Under the pieces are notes generated by a model that ran no database searches, had not been told where the DNA came from, and was given only the letters and a program-made list of their open reading frames with translations. Shown here in pieces: positions 1 through 9,572 of a DNA stretch of 36,241 bases (positions are counted from its first letter, which is position 1; each line of letters starts with the position of its first letter). The DNA lies in NCBI GenBank assembly GCA_015680685.1, contig MNCI01001885.1:214211-250451 (forward strand), in the 5' to 3' direction. This stretch comes from Gnetum montanum (taxonomy: Eukaryota > Streptophyta > Gnetopsida > Gnetales > Gnetaceae). A program made the translations under genes and the position numbers.

Positions 1-210
1 CGAATAAAGAGCCGTTCACTCTAGGACTCCTACTGCAGGCACATGGGGAAAAATTCTAACTCTGGAGTGATCAATCTGCCAGAGCTTCGCTACACTAGCC
101 AGGATTAGGAAATAAGGGGAGTGCCACCTCTTATTTATAGAAATGGCAGCGGGACACGATATCGCGGCGGCCGCGATATCGCGGCCTAGTGCAAGTCGCG
201 TCTCATCAAT
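1..210 (-). repeat. E0: edge of a minus-strand LTR nested in the E1 5' LTR
   Basis: Positions 1-210 match the U3 half of the minus-strand LTRs elsewhere in the window; the closest resemblance is to 29880-30140 and the terminal part of 35730-36211. The block ends in TCTCATCA at 203-210, the inverse of the family's TGATGA start. It then joins directly to sequence equivalent to the inside of the E1 3' LTR near 12762. No polypurine tract follows, so this is the outer edge of a 5' LTR or a solo LTR. A reverse TATA box (TATTTATA, 132-139) is visible. The 5-bp target duplication should be ATGGT (211-215), but its partner lies left of the window. CpGs are well preserved, suggesting a younger insertion than E1-E3. 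Confidence 0.8.
158..180. repeat. CpG-rich perfect inverted repeat in U3
   Basis: Two 11-base arms (GATATCGCGGC and its complement) flank a single central G. A further GATATCGCGG-like unit overlaps on the right to about 186. The older LTRs carry repeats of the CATCAATGCGGCC type at this position, so this is probably a U3 subrepeat array in less decayed form. Confidence 0.75.
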
Positions 211-908
211 GGTATCAACTCATTAGCGTCTTAGCAAAGCTCTTGCATTTTGTTTGTTTGATGGTTAAAATATTTTTTCTAAGTGCTCGCAATAGGAGTG
301 AGAAGTATACAAATATTTATTCAAAAACTAATATACCTTAACACCTTAGTGTGACTGGCAATAATGATGAGCTTTCTTCACAAACCTTGCAACATTTGGA
401 AATAGATTAATGTCTATTTTAAATGCATTTATTATTTAAGCAATTTACTTCAAAGCATCGGATTAATTAATTAAAGCACATAAGTACAACCATTTCAAGC
501 ATATGTTAATGTTTGGTAATCCCAATAGCACTTAATGCTTGGTAACCTATTAATGTTGCAACATTGTTTAGGATGTGTACGGTAAATGGGAATAGATGCT
601 TATGTTAGGATTAGTTAAGATATTAGTTAGTTACTATATTAGTTAAATAGTTAATTACTTTATTTTCTATCACTTATGCGATTTAAACCATAAAACATAA
701 AATGAAAAAAAAATCATATGCCTCAATTACACTTAACCATACACTTACACTTCACAAGTGAAGCTAAGAAGACAACAATCACATCCTTAACATTCACCGC
801 CTAGAAAAAGTGTACTTGAAGAGCAAAAGTCTACAAAATTTGATCGAATTGCTTAGTAAATGCTAGTGATTCATATGGCTGGACGTAGGGTATACTCACT
901 ACTCATCA
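211..908 (+). repeat. E1 5' LTR, left-truncated by E0
   Basis: Positions 211-908 align along their length with 12762-13442. Shared blocks include the AGCTCTTGCATTTTGTTT stretch, the GCAATAGGAGTGAGAAGT stretch and the terminal ATTCATATGG region. The LTR ends in ACTCATCA at 901-908. The part corresponding to 12624-12761 should lie left of the E0 insertion, outside the window. Confidence 0.88.
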
Positions 909-927
909 TTAGTGTCATTGCTGGGGG
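909..927 (+). other. E1 primer-binding site, tRNA-Asp type, decayed
   Basis: Immediately after the LTR end lies TTAGTGTCATTGCTGGGGG. It resembles the plant PBS TGGCGCCGTTGCCGGGGA, commonly assigned to tRNA-Asp, with several C-to-T or G-to-A type changes. E2 has the same kind of site (20171-20190). Confidence 0.7.
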
Positions 928-1060
928 CTTTAATTAGCTACATGTGCTATCTAGGAGTCACTAAAATCATTAAATAATGTTATAATAAACCTTAAAGTTG
1001 CAACCATTAATAATAATAATAATAATTATAAGAGCACACTATTTTTCTTTTTCAAGTAAG
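928..1060 (+). other. E1 untranslated leader
   Basis: This is the short stretch between PBS and gag. It includes an (AAT)n microsatellite at about 1007-1024. No coding signal is visible. Confidence 0.5.
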
Positions 1061-3430
1061 ATGTCTTCTTCTCATAGGGTTGATTCTTTGTCGTCATTCA
1101 AGCACACATCCAATGAACAAAGCCATGAAGGGTTAAAACTATTAGTGCCCCAATAATGTAGAGTGGTATATACTCATCCCAATGAGTACATGCTAGACTT
1201 CATCTTCATCTTGCATCAAGATGAACAACTATGGTTGGGGAACATGGAGGGCAACATTGTGTTGCACCCAATCGATCAATTTCTATGATGCTACTGCAAA
1301 CTCTCATGAGGTTGGGCATCCAAGGGATCAATGCTAAATATATTATGCAAGACCACAACTATCAGGATTATCATCCCACTAAGGCATAATGTAGGAAAGG
1401 TTGGCAACAGGAGATGTGTTACAAAGCATTCAAGGGAAAATGGTTCATAAACCCCTTGTTCCTACTAGGCCAGAAAGAAGGAGAGGATTTCTTTTTAGGG
1501 GATTTTCAATTCATTGACTCTTCTTCCTTTGTATTTGATGAGGGGGGCTTGAACCAGAACTTACAGTCTATTATAAACAATCTTGGTTCAAGAAAGAATG
1601 GGTTCCATGACCATGGGAGCTCCAAAGGTGGGAGTCAAGGTAGAAATGTGGACAAGCATCATGATGATGAAAAGCATGATTATCATGGTTGTGATCAATG
1701 AAGAGGATAGCAAACATCATGTTGGTGTTGGATCTCCTCCCTCTTCACCTTCAACATCCCCATCTTCTTCCTCCTCTAGCTCTGACTAAAACCATAGAGG
1801 AGGTGACCGGATGGAGGTGATCGATGGGATAGAGATGATCATAAGCCTACTAGACTAGTAGAGATTAAGGATGTGGGTAATCAAGGGAGGTACACCACCA
1901 TGAAACAAGGGACAACAAAGGGTATCATAGGCATCATGGCCATCATAGAGGCTATGACTATGATGAGCCTTTATTTGCAACAAGAAATATGTTGAATATT
2001 GTAGAGGTAATGAGAATCCCAATGAGGCATGTGAAAGATAGCAAAATTAAAAGGTTGAATATGAACAATATCCCCAAGTTCAAAGGAGGATACAACTTAG
2101 ATCCACAAAATCATCTTCATGCCTTTCACGATGCCTGTGCCTTGCAGAACATTGAAAACGAACAAAAAAAATTGAAGTTGTTCCCAAAGATGCTCATTAA
2201 AGAAGCTAAAAGTTAGTACCGGTCCTTAGAACTAGAATCAATCAAACAATGGAGTACAATGCTTGAACTCTTTAACAACAAGTATCAAACCTACTCCCAA
2301 GTGTCCAATTTAAGAAATAAAATCCAAGGGTGGAGACAATGACTACATGAATCCTTAGTTGCAACTATGGACAAATATTACTCCAGATTGCACAAGTGCC
2401 CAAGCGATGGCCTTTCTCAAAGGGTGTAGCTCTACCATATCATAGATGGGCTTTGAACAGAAAGAAGGAGAACTCTTGGGGTCTATGGCCAATGGAGACT
2501 TTTAGACTTAGAATCCATTAGTTCAAAATATTGATTAAGTAGGTAGCCAAAGAGGAAGATGAGTTGTGAAAAATAGAAAGTGCAAAGGAGTTCAACTGGG
2601 ACCCTTCCATCTAAATAAGGGAAGTCCAATTTTGTGATAACGAGAAGGAGGCACCACTTGATGAAGTGGTGCAATGTAAAACCTTGTTGATTCAAACATC
2701 TATTTCTGAAATATTGGCTAAGGTAGAAAAAATTTGGGATTCTTTGGATGATTAGTTTTAAATTTTTCTTAAAATTGCTAATGCATCCAAAGAGGAAGGT
2801 AGCAATCTTGATTGAAAAAGAATGAAAGAAGCTGAACATGTTCACCAAAGGAATAAGGATAAAGCTACTGCCATTCAAGAGGTTGTGGTATCTAAAATAG
2901 ATGATGGTGGTGGATGTGACATCTACTAATATGAACATCCTAAGGGATGTTTCCTTATTATGTCACATTTGCAGGAGTCTGGGGTATACACGGTGAATCT
3001 AAGATTGGCAAGAACACAAGCACCTATGAAGTTTCCTTATCCTCAAGGAAACTATAAGTAGTTCCATCAATAGCAAGCCTACTATCCAAGTGAAGCTTCA
3101 CCCTAGCCTCATGAGTAGTACCAATAGTGAAAACATCCACAATCATGGGAGATGCCACCACCGAGGTGACAATACCCTTATTGGCAACCAGATTCCTATG
3201 GGTACTATGTTCAACAACTAATTTCTCTACATGATTCTTCTAGTCACACATCATTTTAGCATCACTACTAGCCTCCTAAATATTATAGAGCTAATCCTTC
3301 TCATCCCCATTTCCATTTTACCCTTCATCCTTCTACACCTGTACCTCCACTATCAACTCAACTATCACAAGCTCCTTCCATGTAGCATGAAATTCCTACC
3401 TAGCCATAGCAAAGAAACATCATGAGGTTT
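1061..3430 (+). pseudogene. gag: E1 gag (decayed)
   Basis: Gag forms the structural core of the retroelement particle. An ATG at 1061 opens a degenerate N-terminal region, followed by a Ser/Pro-rich then acidic linker near 1700-1790. The retrotransposon-gag core lies at about 2060-2480 in one frame with several stops: a PKFKGG motif, then a W/Y-RSLE...S-I-x-x-W...F-x-x-K-Y block and a CPSDG-L-S-Q motif near the end. A zinc-knuckle relic follows at about 2912-2950; its second Cys appears replaced by Tyr. A Pro/Tyr/Gln-rich tail runs to about 3430. E2 (minus strand, 18000-19900) carries the same order of parts with the knuckle intact, which supports the call. It is not translatable as it stands. 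Confidence 0.85.
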
Positions 3431-3689
3431 ATTAAGTTACATCCAGCTCTTCAACTAAGTGGTTCAGAGAACAAACCTTGAAAAGACCTTTTTTCCAAAC
3501 TAGCAATCCTTCCAAACTCTCACATACACTTGCGGATGATGATCTTACTTCTCTTGCATCCTCTGCAACCTCATTTGAGGTCCCTTCAAACTGAACACCT
3601 TCCAAAGGGCATACCATGATGTTAACCCATGTTGTCATGTATTGGATAAAGGTTGGCCACCTTCCCAAAAAATAATATATAATCCTTTG

Positions 3690-4079
3690 AGTCCCCTCAT
3701 TTACTTGCAAATTGCTAGGAATGAGCCTTGCACGTCTCTTCTAGACTTAGATTCTGGTGTGAATTTGATCTTTCATGAAATGTACAAATCTTGGAACTTG
3801 CCTTCACTCAAGAAGAGCAACATTCATCTTGAGTTGGCATATTAGTCCATCATTGCTCCCTTGGGACTAGTGTAGGACATTGTGACCATCGTTTGTGGGT
3901 GGTCCTATCTTGCTAACTTCTTGGTGATTCATGTTGACAACTATAAGGGGGACTTCCCAATCATTTTGGGAAGGGCTTGGTTAAGCACCATTGATGCACA
4001 ACTGAGAATCAAATACCTATCCTTGGAAATTTCTAAGGAAAATGAATTTGGAAAGATAGAGAGGAAGTGTGTTCCATGA
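3690..4079 (+). pseudogene. E1 aspartic protease (decayed)
   Basis: A retropepsin domain cleaves the Gag-Pol polyprotein. One frame reads a D-S-G active-site motif at about 3748-3757, and later an I-L-G-R-x-W-L-S-T block at about 3961-3992. That block matches the conserved flap/C-terminal motif of Ty3-type proteases (usually LLGRPWL). Two stops interrupt it (near 3843 and 3870). It lies directly after the gag tail and before the pol segment split by the solo LTR, as expected for gag-PR-RT order. Confidence 0.8.
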
Positions 4080-4467
4080 AACACATATAGTGACACTGGG
4101 TGCAATTGTGTGCATAAATTATGGTTCGTAAAAAGCACATCTACTACAACATGTAGATAGTGTATTGATGTGATAGAAATTTCATGTGGATAGAAAGCAC
4201 ATCTAGTGGCCAACAACTACTATAGAGTGTAGTTCAACAATATGCATGGAATCAACTGAGAGCCTAATGAGTGCCTACATTAAAGGCATGGGTGAACTAG
4301 AGTAAGTTCATCACCAACTCTCCAATGATAAACTTGATGAAACCAAATAGGGAGAGTTGGAGATTCCTAAAAGCTTTAAATAGGAGCTCCTTGAGTTGAA
4401 ATCCTTACTAGCTGAAATGGACTATGTCTTTCTAAATAATGGAAAGCTAGTTATCATCAATGCCAAC

Positions 4468-5399
4468 TGATGAAGTGCTAGACAATCAATGCGTTTACTA
4501 GGCCGTGTATACGGGACCTCGTATATGTGGTCGTGTCGAAGCAGCCCCATCAACGTGGCCCCGTCAATGTGGCCCTATCGATGCATCCTTCCATGCATCA
4601 ACGTGGCCCCATTTACGCGGTGCCTGTTTCGGCCTATAAATAAGTGGGCTCTCGCCACACGTAGGTACCTTTTTATCAGTTGTAGCGAAGCTCTTGTAGT
4701 TTGTTTCCGTGAGAGTTAAAATATTTTCCAAGTGCCCGCAGTAGGTGTAAGAAAGGTGTCTAGCTCTTTATTCAAGCGCTGATGTACCTGAGCCCATTGG
4801 TGTGAACAATAATAAAGACAAGCTTTTCAATCATTTCTTGCAACAATTGGACTTAGTCATTTAATGCTTTTAATAGTTTGATATTTCCATGCTTTAATAG
4901 TTGATTAAGTTTTTGTTGTTATTATTTTAATCGCTATGCTCTTCTATAGTTCATAGAAATCATAAATACGACCATCTTGAATGTAAACCCAACACTTGGA
5001 AACCCAATGACACTTAACATCTGGTAGCCCAGTAGTGGTTAGGGGATGCTCAGGATGTGCATGGAAGATGGGATCAGATACTTATGCTAAGAAGAATTAA
5101 GACATAGATTACGATAATTATAGATTAAATAATATTTCATTCCTTACTTTCCATTCTAAGAATTAGATGCTAGAAGATAAAGTAAAAAGCCATAAAAATC
5201 AATTGCCTCAATCTCACTTGACCATCGCAATCAAAACATCAAAAGTGAGGTTGAGAAGATAACGATCATTCTAACAAAGGGATTTGCTGGTTAAGTTCTG
5301 GTGTATGCAAAGTGCTTACAGTCTATGAAATTTGATCGAGTTGTGTGTGAACACCCATGATTCGTATGGTTGGGCCTAGGGGTACCTAGCTTCTCATCA
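4468..5399 (+). repeat. Solo LTR (plus) inserted between E1 protease and RT
   Basis: A 932-bp LTR starts TGATGAAG and ends TTCTCATCA. It is flanked by a perfect 5-bp duplication CCAAC (4463-4467 and 5400-5404). It carries a TATA box (TATAAATA, 4635-4642) and the AGCTCTTGTAG and AAATTTGATCGAGTT blocks typical of the window's LTR family. There is no PBS, PPT or internal sequence, so the element collapsed to one LTR by recombination. The insert plus one CCAAC copy is 937 bp, and the pol frame before and after is compatible once that length is discounted. CpG content is higher than in E1, so it is younger than its host element. Confidence 0.93.
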
Positions 5400-5404
5400 C
5401 CAAC

Positions 5405-6400
5405 CTTGCTCCTATGCAGAAAAAGAAGCTATTGGAGGTGTTCAACAAATGGCCAACAACCTTTAGTTGGTCATATCTTGAACTCACTGCAATTGATCCT
5501 AGGATATGTTAGCACCACATCTACACATATCCTTCCATCAATTTAAAGAGGCAGGTGTAGCATTGATTGAACCCCAAACTCAAGTAGATCGTGAAGGAGG
5601 AGATTGAATAACTCCTCAAAGTGATGTTCATCTATTCCATTGTAGATAGCAAGTGGTTTAACCCACTTGTGATAGTGCCATAGAAAGGTGGAAAATGGAG
5701 GGTTTGCATTGATTTCAAGCTGTTGAACATGACAACTTACAAAGATCACTTTTTGTTGTCATTTGTGGACCAAGTGTTGGATATCATTTTTAGGCATTGC
5801 TACTATAGCTTTTTGGATGGTTATAATGGCTATAACCAAATTCAAATTGCACTAAAGGATTAGACCAAAATAACATCCACAAGTCCTTGGGGAACTTTTG
5901 CATATAGAAAGATGTCATTTGGCTTGTGCAATGCTCTAACCACATTCCAATGCCTTGTCCTAAGCATCTTCCAATAATAGATTGGTAGTGGGATGGAAGT
6001 CTTAATGGATGACTTTTCCACCTATGGGGCTACATTTGAGTAAGGCTTGGACCATCTTGAGCAAGCACTGAAAAGGTGTGTAAAGATAAACCTTAGGCTT
6101 AATTGGTAACAAAATGACCTAATGGTTTAGGAAGGCATTGTTTTGGGGCATAGAATTTCTGAAAAGGGGATCTAGGTGCACCTTGAAAAAATAAAGATCA
6201 TCCAAGGAACTACCAAACAGCCAAAAATAGTCAAAGATGTGAGGACATTCCTTGGACACACTAGCTACTATCAATGATTTATTGAGAATTTCTCTAAGAT
6301 AACTAAATCATTAGTGGAGCTAACAAAGAAGGATGCTCTCTTTATCTAAACCAAGGAATGTGAGCATGCATTCTAGCATCTCAAGCAGAAGCTCATGGAA
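5405..6400 (+). pseudogene. E1 reverse transcriptase (decayed)
   Basis: Ty3-type RT domain. In one frame from 5408 I see N-terminal RT sequence, a WRVCIDF block (about 5696-5716), a Y-Q-I-Q-I-A-L block (about 5834-5860), an F-A-Y-R-K-M-S-F-G-L-C-N-A block (about 5898-5938) and the catalytic motif LMDDF at 6001-6015. The thumb and connection regions follow, with G-H-R-I-S (about 6148-6162) and F-L-G-H-T-S-Y-Y (about 6250-6275). Both catalytic aspartates survive, but more than ten stops, mostly TAG, interrupt the frame. The LMDDF form in place of YVDD or FIDD is seen in Athila-type RTs. Confidence 0.9.
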
Positions 6401-6800
6401 ACTCTAATTCTACAAGCACTTGACTGGTCTAGACCATTCCACATCATGACAGATGCATCGAATTATGCCTTAGGAGCCATGCTCATGTAGTTGGATGATC
6501 AGAAACATCCTTACTATATCCACTATACGAGTTGAAGCATTGTGGATACACAACTAATCTACACCACAATAGAGAAAGAATTAATGGAAATGGTGTTTTC
6601 CTTGGAGAAATTTAGGTACTATGTGCTTGGGTATAAGGTGTTCGTGCACACAAATCATAGTGTAATCTAGTTCCTAATGAACAAACCAACAATGAGCCCC
6701 CATGTCATATGGTGGCTTGTGATCTTATAGGAATTTGATCTTACGATGGTAGATCGAAAGGAAATCAAGAATGTGGTTGTTGACCACTTGTCTTAGTTGT
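6401..6800 (+). pseudogene. E1 RNase H (decayed)
   Basis: This RNase H domain follows RT in the same frame. The T-D-A-S motif with the first catalytic Asp is at about 6449-6460, followed by A-L-G-A-M-L. A Y-T-T-I-E-K-E-L block (about 6550-6575) holds the catalytic Glu, and V-H-T-N-H-S at about 6645-6662 has Asn in place of the Asp usually seen in the TDH motif. Stops are frequent. It removes the RNA strand during reverse transcription. Confidence 0.85.
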
Positions 6801-6899
6801 GATGGGACAAAAAAGAGGAGGAGTGTCCACTTTCAGATCAATTTTCTAATGAACTCTTCTTTGCCAAGGCCATAACTAAATAGATGCCCATTGAATCTA

Positions 6900-8114
6900 A
6901 TTGATGTGATCACATTCTCACCTATCTTCTCACTCAAAAGATGCCACAAGAGTGGGACCATAGGAAGAACAACAGTTTCTTCACCAGGAGAAACACTTCA
7001 TGGAAATTAATGGAAACCTTTACAATATGTGCATTAATGGCCTAGTTCATTGGTATGTTCCTAATGTTAATCAACTATGCATTCTCTAGGATGCTCATGG
7101 AGATCCTTGTGGGAACCACTATGCTAGGAGATTCATGGTCATTAAGATCCTCATGGTAGGGTATTATTGGCAAACACTCTTCAAGGATGCTCACCAATTT
7201 GTTCACTCTTATTAATGCTACCAATGTGATGGTGGAATAACTACTCAAATGGAGGGACCTCAATAGTGGATCCAACCACTAGAGCCCCTTTGATATCTAG
7301 GGCATTGACTTCGTGGGTTCCATCACTATTGTACAAAGTACACAGAAGTGATCGCCGTCACCAATTATATATCTTTTATGGCTACTTGGTTTATATAACA
7401 AAATGTTGTAAATCAGTTTGGTGTGCCACATGCACTTATTTCTGATAATGGAACTTACTTTACATGCACTAACTTTCAAAAACTCATGCAACGCTTAGGA
7501 GTTGAACATAAATTAAGAATACCCTACCACCCCAAGCCAACAATCAAGCAAAGATTAAAAATAAGGAAATCACAAAGATACTAATAAGAACTATTAGTAA
7601 ATATAGGAGGGATTGGAGCAAAAAACTTAATGATGCCCTTTGGACCTAGCACTCCACATAAAAACTTCCTATTTGCGACTCTCCCTATGAGCTTGTGTAT
7701 GAAAAATTACCAACACTTCCTATTCAACCTGAGCTCCCTACATTATGAATAGCTTGTGACCTTGACCTTGACCTTAACCTAAGGTTAGCACAAAAAGAAA
7801 GATTAATGAACCTCAACTTGCTAGATGAGAAATGATTAGTAGCCTTATTATCCCACAATGTGTACAAGACATTCAACAAGCAACAACATGACCTTAAAAT
7901 AAGAAAAGTAAAATTTCAACTGGGAGATAGAATCCTCTACTAGAATCCCATACATTTACCCCAAAAAACTAAGTTCCAAATGTTATGGGAGGGGCCTTAT
8001 ATTATATATGAGACCTTTCCTTTGGGGTTTATGATAATTTACAAACCTAAAAGCCCAAACAAGGAACTGCTAGTCAACATGCAACAAATTAAACCTTTTC
8101 ATGAGTATAAATGA
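6900..8114 (+). pseudogene. E1 integrase (decayed)
   Basis: Integrase inserts the cDNA into chromosomes. The N-terminal zinc region (about 7080-7260) is badly decayed. The catalytic core has G-I-D-F-V-G (about 7301-7318, Asp codon 7307-7309), S-D-N-G (7441-7452) and P-Y-H-P (about 7522-7533). The position of the third catalytic residue reads Lys (AAG, 7551-7553) where D,D-35-E enzymes have Glu. The C-terminal L-W-E-G-P-Y-I-I block (about 7984-8010) leads to a stop at 8112-8114. The same C-terminus occurs on the minus strand of E3 (35440-35729). I see no chromodomain. Confidence 0.85.
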
Positions 8115-8164
8115 GCCAATGACTAGAACACCTCAACAGATGGATAGGTGCACTTGATTTTCTA

Positions 8165-8205
8165 GATCTCCTCCTTTCAACTTAGTAGTGGGGGAGATGG
8201 TCATC
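8165..8205 (+). other. E1 internal polypurine tract block
   Basis: About 50 bp after the integrase stop lies a GATCTCCTCCTT stretch, then CTTAGTAGTGGGGGAGATGG. E3 has a near-identical block on the minus strand (35341-35380) and E2 a decayed one (17260-17290). It resembles the true 3' PPT (TAGTCGTGGGGGTA at 12610-12623) but is followed by AGATGG instead of the LTR start. The role is unknown; a central PPT-like plus-strand primer is one possibility. Confidence 0.6.
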
Positions 8206-9050
8206 CATGCTGATCCATTAAAATGATTCCTTAGTTTTTACACTTTGTTGTTTTACATCGTTTTTTATTTTACACCATCTTTAGTATATTTTTTTCTTCC
8301 TTAAATAATTTACAATTTCTTCTATATTTTCTATATTTTAGTTTATTTAGTTTACATTTTTCTAATGTTTTTCTTATGTTTGTTTATTTTTCTTTATTGC
8401 TACCAATACTAAGTGCAATTGTAGCTATTAATTAATGGTGGTTTGTACTATAATGTTACTTGATTGCCAATTTTTAGATTCTATCATTGAATTTTGGTAT
8501 TGATAACTAAGACATGGTTTCTTTTTCATGATAATAGGTAGTAAGCCCACATCATCCATCCATCCACAAAACTCTATGGTGTTCCTTGTATTGGAAATAT
8601 GAGGTTCCTTCCTTAATGAAACTTTTAACGAATTTGTAACCTTGGTAGTTTTCAAACTTGGAAAGGATTAAATCAATAGACAAGGATGTGACTTCAAGGG
8701 GATTTTATACTCCCTATACTTTCCTACGCTCATGGGTGCATGAGTGTTTTCATGGATTTCTCACCATTCCGCTATTGACCAGTAACAAGAAGCTAAAAGT
8801 CTTTGCATGGTGTGGTTCCCATCCAAAATCATAAAAATATAAAATCAAAAAAATAATAATAATGGAAATTCAAATCACACCTCTTAGATAAAATAACGAG
8901 CTATAAGCATTGGTTATGGGTCTAAAAAGACATGCTACCCATGCTTGAAAGTCCCCTCTAAATAAGATCCATCTCTACGAACTTCAATTTTGCTCAAAAA
9001 TTCTTTATTTTCTTGCTAATTTTTGAAGTAAATTTTTTTATCTTTGATCA
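8206..9050 (+). other. E1 spacer between pol and ORF3 promoter
   Basis: This is AT-rich, non-coding sequence shared with E2 and E3 in the opposite orientation. A marker block at about 8800-8825 (AAAGTCTTTGCATGGTGTGG) matches the complement of 16700-16735 and 34690-34715. No coding frame longer than about 75 codons is convincing. Confidence 0.6.
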
Positions 9051-9059
9051 CATCAGTGG

Positions 9060-9165
9060 GATCTCATCAATGCAACCCCTCACATCGATGCAACCCCATA
9101 TATGAGATCTTGTTGATGCAACCATAAAAATCTATAAATACCATGCAACACTTTGAAAATTTTTG
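9060..9165 (+). promoter_or_regulatory. U3-like internal promoter upstream of ORF3 (E1)
   Basis: Repeats of the CATCAATGCAACCCC type (9065-9098) and a TATAAATA box (9133-9140) occur in the same order and spacing style as in the LTR U3 (12648-12742: CATCAATG repeats, then TATAAATA at 12735). E3 has an equivalent block on the minus strand (33667-33720) at a similar distance from ORF3. That it drives ORF3 is inference. Confidence 0.55.
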
Positions 9166-9287
9166 CCATTTGCTTCAAACATAAAAGGGGTTTTTACAAT
9201 TTTTTAGAACCTAGAGCCTTCTAGAGCCCATAACTTTCAAACCTCTTGTTTGATTCACCTCATTCTTCATTCCTATAGCTACTGGAG

Positions 9288-9572
9288 GTATGCTCTACAT
9301 TATGGGGGCCACAAATCTTAGGTTTCTATTGAAACATTTTTCAAAACTTTTCTAACTCCCACAAGGTTTAACCAATAAAATAACATTAAAATCACTAATT
9401 TATGAAAGTTAAACCTTTCCAATGAACTCTGGTAGACCTTAAAATAAAATAATAATAAAATAATATTAAAATGACTAATTTGCCATGATCATAACTTAGC
9501 CAAGTGTAACAAATCATAAATATTATAAAGTTACACATTAAATGCTAATCCTTGGTCATATTATGATTATAG
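9288..9572 (+). other. Candidate 5'-UTR intron before ORF3 (E1)
   Basis: A donor in context CTGGAG|GTATGC lies at 9288. A plant-like branch site (GCTAATC, 9544-9550) is followed 22 bases later by an AG at 9571-9572 that directly abuts the ORF3 ATG. The E3 copy keeps all three signals (33216-33523). The length is 285 nt and the intron contains no coding sequence. Confidence 0.6.

Noticed and set aside
2483-2938. 151-codon open frame on the minus strand
   Set aside because: It is antisense to the E1 gag region, whose sense strand has clear gag motifs; the minus product is hydrophobic and matches nothing I know.
3432-3710. 92-codon minus-strand frame
   Set aside because: It lies opposite the E1 gag tail/protease start and is explained as a shadow of the decayed sense frame.
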